Part shown: positions 1 to 8,403 of the stretch, one piece after another | Numbering within the stretch: position 1 is the first letter of the stretch | How the letters are laid out: every line of letters begins with the position of its first letter | DNA from: Stenotrophomonas hibiscicola ATCC 19867 | GTDB taxonomy: Bacteria > Pseudomonadota > Gammaproteobacteria > Xanthomonadales > Xanthomonadaceae | Length of the DNA: 64,000 nt | Direction of reading: 5' to 3' | NCBI RefSeq assembly: GCF_000382065.1 | Contig: NZ_KB907499.1 | Coordinates: 419,631-483,630 of the forward strand | The notes under the pieces: model-generated | What the model was told of the DNA's origin: nothing | The model's database searches: none | Seen by the model: only the letters and a program-made list of their open reading frames with translations | Position numbers and translations under genes: made by a program

Positions 1-306
1 CGTCAGGTCGACAGCGTACTGGCGTGGAAGGACTTGCAGGTAGATACGCGCTCGCCGCAGGCCTGGCGACAGGGGCGCTGCATCGCGCTGACGCCTACGT
101 CGCACAAACTGCTGATGTGCCTGGTACGCGCGGCCCCGGCCGTGGTGCGCAAGCAGGAGATGGAATACCTGGTCTGGGGCGACGAGCCACCGGACAGCGG
201 CGCGCTGCGTACCCACATCCATGAGCTGCGCCTGCAGGTGGACCGCAGCTTCGACACCACGTTGATCGCCACGGTGCACAGCGTCGGCTGGCGCATGCCG
301 GCGTGA
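1..306 (+). CDS. OmpR/PhoB-family response regulator, C-terminal part
   Basis: This is the 3' part of a gene that begins before the window; frame 1 is open from base 1 to the TGA at 304-306. The visible 101 residues look like a winged-helix effector domain: a TPTSHKLLMCLV helix, then VRKQEMEYLVWGDEPP and the recognition-helix region ALRTHIHELRLQVDR, ending with a beta hairpin around TVHSVGWRMPA. The receiver domain is off the window. It overlaps the histidine kinase start by 4 bp (GTGA), so the two are translationally coupled partners. The neighbouring dgkA and eptA genes suggest that it controls lipid A modification; that role is inference. Confidence 0.9.
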   Translation, partial: RQVDSVLAWKDLQVDTRSPQAWRQGRCIALTPTSHKLLMCLVRAAPAVVRKQEMEYLVWGDEPPDSGALRTHIHELRLQVDRSFDTTLIATVHSVGWRMPA

Positions 307-1535
307 CCCCTGCCGCTCTCTACCGCCGCCTGGCCCTGCGTACCCGCATCACGATTTCGTTCGTGCTGCTGATGGCCGGCGCGATGGGCTTCATCGTCCT
401 GGCCGAACAGGTGGACTACGACCAGGTCAGGGCCGCGGTCATCGCCCGGACCCAGGACAGTGCCGTGCACAAGCTGCAGGCAGCACTGGCCCGTGGCGAG
501 CGCACCGCCCTGCCCCCGGGCAGCCAGCTGTACGACAGCCATAGCGTGCCGATGGTGCTGCGCCAGTACGGCCTGGGCTACCACGGCGAAGCAGGACCCG
601 ACGAGTGGCACCTGCGTGTGTTCGACAGTGGCGGCCAGCGCTACTACCTGCTGCAGGACGCTGCACCCTATGGCTACCTGGAACACCTGATCAATGCCTT
701 TGCCGCGGTGGTCATTTCGATCTGCGTGCTCGGCGCCTTCCTGATCGGTCGCAGGGTGGCATCGCACGTCATCGCGCCCATCACGCAGTTGGCCGATGCC
801 GTGCAGAGCGGGCGGAAGCCCTTTCCCTGTCAGGACGCCCGCGACGAGATCGGTGTACTCGCCCGTGCCTTCGCCCGGCACAGTGATGAGCTCGAACGGT
901 TCCTGCATCGCGAGCAATGCTTCAGCGGCGATGCCAGCCATGAGCTGCGCACGCCCTTGGCCATCATCGGCGGCGCTGCGGAAACCCTTGCCTGCCAGCT
1001 TCCGTCCGACAGCCACCTGGTCCCCAGCGCGGAGCGTATCCTGCGCACTACCCAGGAGATGCAGCGCCAGCTGTCCTGCCTGCTGCTGCTCTCACGTACC
1101 CCCGGCTCCGTGCCGCGCAACAAGGTGGCCCTGCGCCCATTGATCGAATCCTGCATGGAGCGCTGCCAACCGTGGATTTCCGGCAAGCCGGTGATCGTTG
1201 CGTTTGATGCCCGGCATGACGCCGTGCTGGACACCAACGCAGATCTGGCGCACAGCGTGATCTGGAACCTGCTGCGCAACGCCTGCCAGTACACCGAAAG
1301 GGGCGAAGTGAGGATCACCCTCCACGACACCGCACTCACCGTCGCCGACACCGGACCCGGCCTGCCCTCAAGTATCGACCCACAGCAGTTCCAGCGCTTC
1401 GTGCCCGGCAGCCCGCACAATGGCGAGGGACTGGGGCTGTCCATCGTGCAGCGCATCGTCGAGCACCTGGGCTGGAGGATGACGGTGCACTCCTCGCAGC
1501 AGGGATGCCGGTTCAGCCTGGAATGGCCCGCCTGA
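303..1535 (+). CDS. Sensor histidine kinase
   Basis: A 410-residue inner-membrane sensor kinase starting with GTG inside the regulator's stop. A first membrane helix lies at about residues 14-36, followed by a roughly 95-residue periplasmic sensor, a second helix at about 132-152 and a HAMP-like linker. The phospho-accepting His213 sits in FSGDASHELRTPLAII. The ATPase domain shows an N box (NLLRNACQYTE), a G1 box (VADTGPGLP) and a G2 box (GEGLGLSIVQRIVEHLGW). It should phosphorylate the upstream regulator. The sensor domain gives no ligand away. Location next to dgkA-eptA suggests sensing of envelope stress, cations or cationic peptides, which is inference. Confidence 0.93.
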   Translation: MTPAALYRRLALRTRITISFVLLMAGAMGFIVLAEQVDYDQVRAAVIARTQDSAVHKLQAALARGERTALPPGSQLYDSHSVPMVLRQYGLGYHGEAGPDEWHLRVFDSGGQRYYLLQDAAPYGYLEHLINAFAAVVISICVLGAFLIGRRVASHVIAPITQLADAVQSGRKPFPCQDARDEIGVLARAFARHSDELERFLHREQCFSGDASHELRTPLAIIGGAAETLACQLPSDSHLVPSAERILRTTQEMQRQLSCLLLLSRTPGSVPRNKVALRPLIESCMERCQPWISGKPVIVAFDARHDAVLDTNADLAHSVIWNLLRNACQYTERGEVRITLHDTALTVADTGPGLPSSIDPQQFQRFVPGSPHNGEGLGLSIVQRIVEHLGWRMTVHSSQQGCRFSLEWPA

Positions 1536-1548
1536 CGGTTTCCTGACA
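1531..1548 (+). promoter_or_regulatory. Putative response-regulator box upstream of dgkA
   Basis: CCTGACGGTTTCCTGACA contains two CCTGAC copies 11 bp apart, the spacing bound by OmpR/PhoB-type dimers. A near-identical box (14 of 18 bases) lies at 1991-2008 before eptA. This copy overlaps the kinase stop codon and ends 46 bp before the dgkA start. Binding by the adjacent regulator is inference. Confidence 0.55.
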
Positions 1549-1594
1549 CGCGCGTGCACATGCTGGGGATTGCTCACTTCACGGCGGAAACGGC

Positions 1595-1981
1595 ATGCAG
1601 CACCCCAAGGACAGCGGCAAGTACCCGCATGGCAAGACCGGCCTGGGCCGCATCTTCCACACCCTGATCCATTCGCGAGACGGATTCATCGCTACCTTTC
1701 GTGGCGAGGCTGCTTTTCGCCAGCTGCTGCTCCTGCACGCGCTGTTGATCACTGCAGCGTTCGTACTGGACATCAGCAAGCTCGAACGGGCGCTGGTGCT
1801 GGCGGTCTGCTTCATCAGCCTGGTGGTGGAACTGCTCAACTCGGCGATCGAAGCAGTGGTCGATCGCATCTCACTGGAACAGCATCCACTGTCCAAGAAC
1901 GCCAAGGACATGGGCAGCGCCGCGCAGACCACCGCGTTGTTGATGGTCGGCGCAGTGTGGGGCGTGATCCTGCTGGGCTAG
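1595..1981 (+). CDS. dgkA: Diacylglycerol kinase
   Basis: A 128-residue integral membrane protein of the prokaryotic DgkA family, normal length, with three hydrophobic segments (about 45-60, 66-86 and 108-127). The conserved signature ELLNSAIEAVVDR holds the catalytic glutamate region, and the N-terminal GLGRIFHTLIHSRDGF is also typical. It phosphorylates diacylglycerol to phosphatidic acid in the inner membrane. Diacylglycerol is the by-product when a phosphoethanolamine transferase uses phosphatidylethanolamine as donor, so its place just before eptA makes biochemical sense: it recycles that by-product. The gene has its own regulator-like box. Confidence 0.95.
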   Translation: MQHPKDSGKYPHGKTGLGRIFHTLIHSRDGFIATFRGEAAFRQLLLLHALLITAAFVLDISKLERALVLAVCFISLVVELLNSAIEAVVDRISLEQHPLSKNAKDMGSAAQTTALLMVGAVWGVILLG

Positions 1982-1990
1982 TCCGCCCAA

Positions 1991-2008
1991 CCTGACAACT
2001 TCCTGATA
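1991..2008 (+). promoter_or_regulatory. Putative response-regulator box upstream of eptA
   Basis: CCTGACAACTTCCTGATA matches the dgkA box in 14 of 18 positions with the same 11-bp repeat phase. A possible -10 element GATACT follows at 2019-2024, so the box would cover the -35 region, as expected for a PhoP/OmpR-class activator. Inferred, not shown. Confidence 0.55.
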
Positions 2009-2054
2009 AAGCGGTTTCGATACTGCGCGCACTCCCGCTCCACGGAACCTGCTC

Positions 2055-3866
2055 GTGCGTCAACGCCGCCGTTTTCCACGGCCCCATCCGATCGTTCTGG
2101 TCTGGGCCACCGCACTGTTCTTCACCACGATTGGAAACATCGCCCTCTGGAAGACGCTGTGGGGGCTGATCGACCTCAACAGCCTGCGCAGCGTGCTGTT
2201 CCTGGCCAGCTTGCCGGTGGTGCTTTTCTGCCTGTTCAACCTGATGCTGACGCCACTGCTGGCACTGCCGTTCCTGCGCAGGCCGCTGCTGGTGCTGCTC
2301 GTTGTCGTCAGCGCCGCCTGCAGCTACTTCATGCTGCACTACAACGTGCTGATCGATCGCAGCATGGTGCAGAACGTGTTCGAGACCAACCAGGCCGAAC
2401 TGAACGCCTATCTGTCGCTGCCACTGCTGCTGACCCTGCTGACGCTGGGCGTGCTGCCCGCTGCCGGGCTGGCCCTGGTGCGCACCACCAGCGGGGCCGG
2501 TTCGATACGTTCGCTGCTGGTGTGGCCAGTCAGCGTTCTGGCGTCATTGCTGGTACTGCTGGCAATCGGCTTCGCGTTCTACAAGGACTATTCCTCACTG
2601 CTGCGCAACAACCGCCACATCCGCGACCAGGTGCTGCCGTTGAACGTGGTGCGGCATACCCACGGTTATCTGAAAGGTCTCTACAGCACCCGCCAGCAAC
2701 CGCTGCGCGCGATTGGCATGGACGCACAGCGCGCGCCGGGCCCGCGCCCGAAGCTGGTGATCCTGGTCGTCGGCGAGACCGCGCGATCACAGAACTTCCA
2801 GCTCAACGGCTACCCACGCGCGACCAATCCCCGGCTCTCGCGCAAGGAAGGCGTCATCAGCTTCAATGATGTCTCCTCATGCGGGACCGCCACGGCCATC
2901 TCGGTGCCGTGCATGTTCTCGCAGATGACCCGAGGCCAGTACGACGACGTGCGCGCCGCAACCGAGGAGAATGTGCTCGACATCCTGCAGCGCACCGGCA
3001 TCAGCGTGCTCTGGCGCAACAACAACAACGGCGGCTGCAAGGGCGTGTGCGAACGCGTACCGACCGAGGACATGCCTGCGCTGAAGGTGGCCGGCCAGTG
3101 CGTCAACGCCGACGGCACCTGCTACGACGACGTGCTGCTGCACCAGTTGGGCGCACGCATCGATGCCATCAACGGCGACGCCCTGATCGTGCTGCATCAG
3201 CTCGGCAGTCATGGGCCGACCTACTTTGAACGGTATCCCGCAGCGTCGCGGGCTTTCAGCCCGACCTGCGACAGCAACCAGATCCAGCATTGCAGCAACG
3301 AGGCGCTGGTCAACACCTACGACAACACTCTGGTCCACACCGACCACCTGCTGGGCAAGGGCATCGACCTGCTGCAGGGCTATGCGGACCAGCGTGATGT
3401 CGCACTGATCTATGTGTCCGACCATGGCGAGTCGCTGGGCGAACGCGGGATGTACCTGCACGGCACGCCCTACTTCATCGCCCCGCGCGAGCAGACCCAG
3501 GTGCCGATGGTGATGTGGTTCTCACCCGAATTCAGCCGCAACGCAGGCCTGGACCTGGCCTGCCTGCACCAGAATGCCCTGCACCGGGCGCACAGCCACG
3601 ACAACCTCTTCCACTCGCTGCTGGGCCTGTTCGGGGTCAGCAGCACGGTATACCAGCGCGATCTGGATGTGTTCGCCGGTTGCCGCGCGTCGGCTTCGCC
3701 GGCTGTGGCCACCTCACCGGCGAAAGAAAGGCGCCGGCTGATGCCGGTCGCTGCCCGGAACGTGGCGCGCTACTGCGCCGCCAGGGCGAAATCCAGGCCC
3801 GCACACACCGCCGCCACCTGGGCGTCGTTGCATTCCTGCGGGTTGGTGCGCGGGCTGTCCGGGTAG
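2055..3866 (+). CDS. eptA: Phosphoethanolamine-lipid A transferase (EptA/MCR family)
   Basis: This 603-residue protein has an N-terminal domain of about five membrane helices (residues 1-175) and a periplasmic alkaline-phosphatase-fold domain. Key sites are the metal ligand region VVGETARSQNF, the nucleophile Thr278 in SSCGTATAISVPCMFS, and the metal motifs YVSDHGESLGERGMYLHG. Paired cysteines (for example CKGVCERV, CVNADGTCYDD) fit the disulfides of this family. It should move phosphoethanolamine from phosphatidylethanolamine to lipid A phosphates, lowering surface charge and polymyxin binding. The start is GTG. Family members normally end near the DVFAGCR motif; here the frame runs on for about 43 residues, 97 bp of it antisense to the convergent peptidase gene. 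Confidence 0.93.
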   Translation: MRQRRRFPRPHPIVLVWATALFFTTIGNIALWKTLWGLIDLNSLRSVLFLASLPVVLFCLFNLMLTPLLALPFLRRPLLVLLVVVSAACSYFMLHYNVLIDRSMVQNVFETNQAELNAYLSLPLLLTLLTLGVLPAAGLALVRTTSGAGSIRSLLVWPVSVLASLLVLLAIGFAFYKDYSSLLRNNRHIRDQVLPLNVVRHTHGYLKGLYSTRQQPLRAIGMDAQRAPGPRPKLVILVVGETARSQNFQLNGYPRATNPRLSRKEGVISFNDVSSCGTATAISVPCMFSQMTRGQYDDVRAATEENVLDILQRTGISVLWRNNNNGGCKGVCERVPTEDMPALKVAGQCVNADGTCYDDVLLHQLGARIDAINGDALIVLHQLGSHGPTYFERYPAASRAFSPTCDSNQIQHCSNEALVNTYDNTLVHTDHLLGKGIDLLQGYADQRDVALIYVSDHGESLGERGMYLHGTPYFIAPREQTQVPMVMWFSPEFSRNAGLDLACLHQNALHRAHSHDNLFHSLLGLFGVSSTVYQRDLDVFAGCRASASPAVATSPAKERRRLMPVAARNVARYCAARAKSRPAHTAATWASLHSCGLVRGLSG

Positions 3867-4693
3867 ACCTCGGTGGTGGTGGCAAAGCGCGCATCGGTGA
3901 AGCCAGCGCAGGCGCCGATCGAACGGGATTCGCCCCAGACCACGCCCGGCGACTGCAACGGCAGGCCGACCAGATTGCCTTCGGCGTCGGCCGGGGCGAT
4001 GTGGGTGATGGGCGCCACTGCGGCGATCAGTGCCTTCTGGAACTCGGCCTGCGGATCTTCACTGTTGCCGATCACGTAGAAGCCATCGGGAATGGTGTCG
4101 CGCTCGAACGGCTTGCCGTCGCGGGCGCAGCGCGCCGGATCGAACTCGTTCAGGTCGCTGTCGGTGGTCTCGTGCAGGTCCAGGTGCACCAGCAGGTTCG
4201 GCTTGCGCTCGGCCACCCAGCGCATCAGCGCGGCGGCTTCCTCGATCTGGCCGCCGTCACGGAAGCTGCGGTTGGGGTCGATGGCGTCCGGGTTCCAGCG
4301 CTGGATGCGCTCGTAGCCCCACGGGCTGACGCAGGGCGCGACGATCAGGTTCATCCGGGCCAGGTAACGCTCGGCCTGCTGTTCCAGGAACTGCAGGGCG
4401 CCGTGCACGCCGCTGGTTTCGTAGCCATGCACGCCACCGGTGATCAGCGCGGTCGGCAGCGCCGGGTTCCAGTCGTGGTTGACCACGGCGAACAGCGGGT
4501 AATGGTCCGGCGCATAGTCCAGCTGGCCGTACTGGATCACGTCGAAAACGCTGTCGTCCAGGCGCTCAAGGGCGGCCACCACGTCATCATGGTAGCTGCG
4601 CTGGCGCTGCTGGCGGGCCCGCCACTGTGCGCGTTCCGCGTCGCCCCAGGGCTGTCCGGGGGTGCCGATCGGGTAGAACTGCGCAACAGTCAT
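3770..4693 (-). CDS. M14-family zinc carboxypeptidase-like protein (first paralogue)
   Basis: A 307-residue cytosolic metallopeptidase of the M14 / succinylglutamate desuccinylase-like fold. Zinc ligands appear as GGVHGYETSGV (H and E) and LVHLDLHETTDSD (His); DPNRSFR is the substrate-binding Asn-Arg motif. The ATG at 4693 is chosen because the protein then begins MTVAQFYPIGTPGQPWG, matching its paralogue at 43154-44074 (MSQAAFYPVGTPGQPWG); an upstream in-frame start is less likely. The substrate (peptide, N-acyl amino acid or cell-wall fragment) cannot be told. No operon partner is seen, and its 3' end overlaps the end of eptA. Confidence 0.85.
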   Translation of the reverse strand: MTVAQFYPIGTPGQPWGDAERAQWRARQQRQRSYHDDVVAALERLDDSVFDVIQYGQLDYAPDHYPLFAVVNHDWNPALPTALITGGVHGYETSGVHGALQFLEQQAERYLARMNLIVAPCVSPWGYERIQRWNPDAIDPNRSFRDGGQIEEAAALMRWVAERKPNLLVHLDLHETTDSDLNEFDPARCARDGKPFERDTIPDGFYVIGNSEDPQAEFQKALIAAVAPITHIAPADAEGNLVGLPLQSPGVVWGESRSIGACAGFTDARFATTTEVYPDSPRTNPQECNDAQVAAVCAGLDFALAAQ

Positions 4694-4839
4694 GGGGGTA
4701 CTCCAAGGATCGAACGGGTGGATGCAGCCGGACATTCTAAGCCTTGTCGCGCCTGCGGGTACCGCCCCCCAGGCCCCGCCTTCATCCAGCCGGGGTCATC
4801 TGGTTGTAAAATCAACGGTTTTTGGCCCCTCACCCCTTG

Positions 4840-5493
4840 ATGGCGAACGCAGCGCAGCCGGTCCTGGGTGGACCGGAGTTCCTCCGCCTGCTCGCCCGTC
4901 TCAGCGACGGCGCGATGCCGGCCAGCAGTCCCGCCCTGACCGATCGCCTCGGCCAGTGGGTGGACTGGAGCCGTGCCGTGGCCCTGTCCGGGGCGCTCGG
5001 AGGACGCCTGCCCGAGCCCGGTGAAGCCGTCGAAGCGGTCGAGGATGTGCTGGCCGACTGCGCCCAGGCGCACGCCAGCCTGCGCGCCTCGATCAGTGAG
5101 GACGCCGAGGCCGAGCGCCTGCTGGACCTGGCCGAGGCCGCTGCCGCACCCAACTTTGCCTCGCTGCGCCAGCGCTACCGGGTGTTGCAGCAGGCCATCC
5201 AGACCGCCACCGGGCGCCTGCGCGGCCGCCTGCGCGACCAGCTGGTACAGGTCTCGCCGGAGCTGGCGCGGCTGGCCGAGGTCGATGCAGTGATGGAACA
5301 GACCCTCACCCCGCGCGAGCACAGCCTGCTGGCCACGGCGCCGGCCGTGCTCGGCGCCCGTTTTGACCGCGTGCACGGCCAGCCCGGCTGGCGCGCGGCC
5401 TTCCGCCATGACATGCGCACCCTGCTGCTCGCCGAGCTGCAGCTGCGCTTCCACCCGCTCGAAGGGCTGCAAGACGCCCTGCGCTCCCACTGA
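4840..5493 (+). CDS. DUF3348-family protein, first gene of a stator-like operon
   Basis: A 217-residue soluble, helix-rich, alanine/leucine-rich protein without signal peptide or membrane span. I recognise it as DUF3348 from its gene company and composition; the function is unknown. The ATG at 4840 is preferred over a TTG at 4822. It is followed after 10 bp by the MotA/ExbB-like DUF802 gene, and the OmpA-like and DUF2894 genes follow with overlapping ends, so the four are probably one transcript. A cytoplasmic accessory or regulatory role for the membrane pair is inference. Confidence 0.75.
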   Translation: MANAAQPVLGGPEFLRLLARLSDGAMPASSPALTDRLGQWVDWSRAVALSGALGGRLPEPGEAVEAVEDVLADCAQAHASLRASISEDAEAERLLDLAEAAAAPNFASLRQRYRVLQQAIQTATGRLRGRLRDQLVQVSPELARLAEVDAVMEQTLTPREHSLLATAPAVLGARFDRVHGQPGWRAAFRHDMRTLLLAELQLRFHPLEGLQDALRSH

Positions 5494-5503
5494 CCGGAAC
5501 ACC

Positions 5504-7768
5504 ATGTCCAGAACTGCTTTCCATGTCGTTGTTTTCCTTGTCGGCCTGCTGGCCGTGTGCTGGATCGGCATCGGCTACGTTTCGGTGCATCCGCTGGGTG
5601 CAGCGGTGGCGGCGATCATCGCGGCCTGCTACATCGCCGGCGGCGTGGAGCTGTACCGCTACCGCCAGGCCAGCAACGGCCTGCGCAGCGCACTGAGCGA
5701 CCTGTCCAGCGCGAAGGAAAGCCTTGCCGCCTGGCTGGAACGCGTGCCGCTGGGCCTGCGCAACGCCGTGCGCCTGCGCGTGGAAGGCGAGCGCACTGCC
5801 CTGCCAGCACCGGTGCTGACCCCATACCTGGTCGGCCTGCTGGTGCTGCTGGGCATGCTCGGCACCCTGCTGGGCATGATGGACACGCTGCGTGGCACCG
5901 GCCTGGCCCTGCAGAGCGCCACCGACATGGCCGCCATCCGCGGCTCGCTGGCCTCGCCGGTGCAGGGCCTGGCGGTGGCCTTCGGTACCTCGATCGCGGG
6001 CGTGGCCAGCTCGGCCATGCTCGGCCTGTTGGCCGCGCTGCTGCGCCGCGACCGCCTGCAGGCCGTGCAGCAGCTGGACCGCGCCAGTGCCGGCGACCTG
6101 CACCCGTATTCGCAGGCCTGGCAGCGCGCCGAATCGCTGCGCCTGCTGCAGGCACAGTCCGCCGCGCTGCCGGCGCTGGTCGACCGCCTGCAGGCGATGA
6201 CCAGCACCTTTGAACAGCACAGTGCGGCCGCCAATGAGCGCCTGCTGGCTGGCCAGGCCGAGTTCCTGACCCAGAGCCAGGCCCTGCAGGAACGCCTGGC
6301 GGTCTCGCTGCAGCAGTCGCTGCGCGAAGGAGCTGAAGCCAGCGCCGCCGCCATCGGTGGCGCGCTGCAGCCGATGGCCGAGACCACCCTGGCTGGCCTG
6401 GCCCATCACGGCGAAGCACTGCATGCCCGCGTCGAGCAGGCCGTGCAGCAGCAGCTGGCCGGCCTGAGCGACGGTTTCGAACGCAGCCGGGTCGCCACCG
6501 AAGCCAGCTGGGCCAAGGTGGTGAGTGAACAGACCCAGGCGCAGCAGGCGCTGGTGAGTGATCTGCGCCAGCACCTGCAGGCCTTCAGCGATGGCCAGGG
6601 CACGCATGCCGAAGCACTCGTCGCGCGTATCGGCGAGCGCCTGCAGGCCGATGCCAACGGCAACGCCGAGGCCTGGCGCGCCGCCATCGAGCAGCAGCAG
6701 GCACTGAACAGCGCGCTGATCGAGCGCCAGCAGCAGGCGCTGCTCGCAGCCGGTCAGCAGCTGAACGAGCACGCGCAGGCGTTGCTGCAGGCACTGGAGC
6801 AGCGCCACAGCGCCAGCCAGGCGCTGCTGCAGGACCACGAACAGCAGCGCTCGCAGCAGTGGCAGGCCGCCCAGGTTGCCGCCGCGACTGCGCACGCCGA
6901 ACTGCAGGCCAACCTGGACAGCCGCGAGCAGCAGCGCCAGGCGCGCTGGGACGCGGTCAGCGCCGAGTTGCAGCAGGCCCACGCCGCCCTGCAGGCGCAA
7001 CTGCAGGCTGGCGACGAACAGCGCCTGCGGCGCTGGAGCGATGCCTTGCAGCATGTTTCCACCGAGCTGGCCGAGCGCCTGCAGGCCAATGGCGAACGCC
7101 TGGCTGCACAGCAGCAACAGGTCTGCGACGCGCTGGCGGCCACCGCACAGCAGATCGGCGAGAACGGTCGCGCGCAGGCCAGTGCCACGCTGGCCGAAGT
7201 GTCCACCCTGCTGCAGACCGCGGCCGCCGCTCCGAAGGCTGCGGCCGACGTCATCAACGAGCTGCGCAGTACGCTGTCCGAAAGCCTGGTGCGCGACAAC
7301 GCGATGCTGGAAGAGCGCGGCCGCCTGCTGGCCACCGTGCAGACCCTGCTCGATGCGATCAACCACGCATCGCACGAACAGCGCACCGCGGTGGACGCAC
7401 TGGTTGGCGGTTCGGCCGAGCTGCTGGAGCGCGTTGGCAATCGCTTTACCGACCATATCGCCGCAGAGACCGGGAAGCTGGACGGCATCGCCGCAGCGCT
7501 CCACGGCAGCGCCGGTGAAGTGGGCCAGTTGGCCAGCACCTTTGGTGAAGCAGTCGCGCAGTTCGGCAGTGCCGCCACCGCGCTTTCCGGCCGCCTGGAA
7601 CAGATTGGCGGCGCACTGGACGCCTCGCTGGCCCGCAGCGATGAGCAGCTGGCCTACTACGTGGCGCAGGCGCGCGAGGTGGTCGACCTCAGCCTGCTGT
7701 CGCAGAAGCAGGTGATGGAAGAACTGCAGCAGCTGGCCACGCGCCGCGGCAAGGCCGGCAGCGCATGA
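5504..7768 (+). CDS. DUF802 protein: MotA/ExbB-like membrane domain with long helical tail
   Basis: A 754-residue protein. Four hydrophobic helices are visible: about 6-26, 29-48, 108-128 and 154-180. The third and fourth carry the MotA/TolQ/ExbB style sequences YLVGLLVLLGMLGTLLGMMD and QGLAVAFGTSIAGVASSAML. From about residue 200 to 745 the protein is Gln/Ala/Leu/Glu-rich with heptad character (many QQQ, EQR, LQA runs), that is, a coiled-coil tail of over 500 residues, as in ZorA-type stators. Its stop overlaps the OmpA-like gene's start by 4 bp (ATGA). It is probably an ion-channel stator subunit; what it drives is unknown. Confidence 0.75.
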   Translation: MSRTAFHVVVFLVGLLAVCWIGIGYVSVHPLGAAVAAIIAACYIAGGVELYRYRQASNGLRSALSDLSSAKESLAAWLERVPLGLRNAVRLRVEGERTALPAPVLTPYLVGLLVLLGMLGTLLGMMDTLRGTGLALQSATDMAAIRGSLASPVQGLAVAFGTSIAGVASSAMLGLLAALLRRDRLQAVQQLDRASAGDLHPYSQAWQRAESLRLLQAQSAALPALVDRLQAMTSTFEQHSAAANERLLAGQAEFLTQSQALQERLAVSLQQSLREGAEASAAAIGGALQPMAETTLAGLAHHGEALHARVEQAVQQQLAGLSDGFERSRVATEASWAKVVSEQTQAQQALVSDLRQHLQAFSDGQGTHAEALVARIGERLQADANGNAEAWRAAIEQQQALNSALIERQQQALLAAGQQLNEHAQALLQALEQRHSASQALLQDHEQQRSQQWQAAQVAAATAHAELQANLDSREQQRQARWDAVSAELQQAHAALQAQLQAGDEQRLRRWSDALQHVSTELAERLQANGERLAAQQQQVCDALAATAQQIGENGRAQASATLAEVSTLLQTAAAAPKAAADVINELRSTLSESLVRDNAMLEERGRLLATVQTLLDAINHASHEQRTAVDALVGGSAELLERVGNRFTDHIAAETGKLDGIAAALHGSAGEVGQLASTFGEAVAQFGSAATALSGRLEQIGGALDASLARSDEQLAYYVAQAREVVDLSLLSQKQVMEELQQLATRRGKAGSA

Positions 7769-8403
7769 GCGACGAACTGGAGGTCGATGGCGGATCGCAC
7801 GCCCCGATCTGGGCCGCCTTTGGCGACCTGATGTCGGTGCTGCTGGGTGCATTCGTGCTGATCCTGGTCGGCGTAGTTGCCGTGCAGCTGGAACTGTCGC
7901 AGCGGCTGGACCAGGAAGTGAAGCAGCGCCAGGCCGAAGCCAAGCGCCTGCAGACACTGGAGCAGGCACTGGCTGGCCCACTGGCCGCCGGTCGCGTGAC
8001 CCTGGTCGATGGCCGCATCGGCATCAGCGGCAGCGTGCTGTTCGCACTGAACTCGGACCAGCTGCAGCCGGAAGGCCAGGAGCTGCTGCGCAGCCTGGCC
8101 GCACCGCTGGCCGCCTATCTGGGCAGCCGCGAAGAGATCCTGATGGTCAGCGGCTTCACCGACGATGCGCCGGTACGCGAAGGCAACCGGCGTTTCGCCG
8201 ACAACTGGGAGCTGTCCGCGCAGCGCTCGCTGACCGTGACCCGCACCCTGATCGCCGATGGCGTACCGGCCGACGCCGTGTTCGCCGCCGCGTTCGGCAG
8301 CGAGCAGCCGGTCAGTTCCAATGCCAATGAGGAAGGCCGCGCACGCAACCGTCGCGTGGAGATCGCGCCGATTCCCAAGCCCAAGGGCCCGGATGCCAAG
8401 TAA
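7765..8403 (+). CDS. MotB/OmpA-like stator partner protein
   Basis: A 212-residue protein with one N-terminal membrane helix (about 15-40, PIWAAFGDLMSVLLGAFVLI). Asp21 in FGDLM sits where MotB/ExbD/ZorB carry the proton-relay aspartate. A short coiled coil (41-75) leads to a C-terminal OmpA-type peptidoglycan-binding domain (about 90-205) with LFALNSDQLQPEG, VSGFTDDAPV and the end motif ARNRRVEI. The architecture is that of MotB/ZorB. It is translationally coupled to the MotA-like gene and overlaps the DUF2894 gene by 11 bp. It probably anchors the complex to the cell wall. Confidence 0.85.
   Translation: MSDELEVDGGSHAPIWAAFGDLMSVLLGAFVLILVGVVAVQLELSQRLDQEVKQRQAEAKRLQTLEQALAGPLAAGRVTLVDGRIGISGSVLFALNSDQLQPEGQELLRSLAAPLAAYLGSREEILMVSGFTDDAPVREGNRRFADNWELSAQRSLTVTRTLIADGVPADAVFAAAFGSEQPVSSNANEEGRARNRRVEIAPIPKPKGPDAK

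Noticed and set aside
5306-7981. Long minus-strand open frame opposite the DUF802 gene
   Set aside because: High GC and the repeated GCC/CAG codons of the helical tail keep the opposite strand open; the encoded sequence is Gln/Gly/His-rich without motifs.
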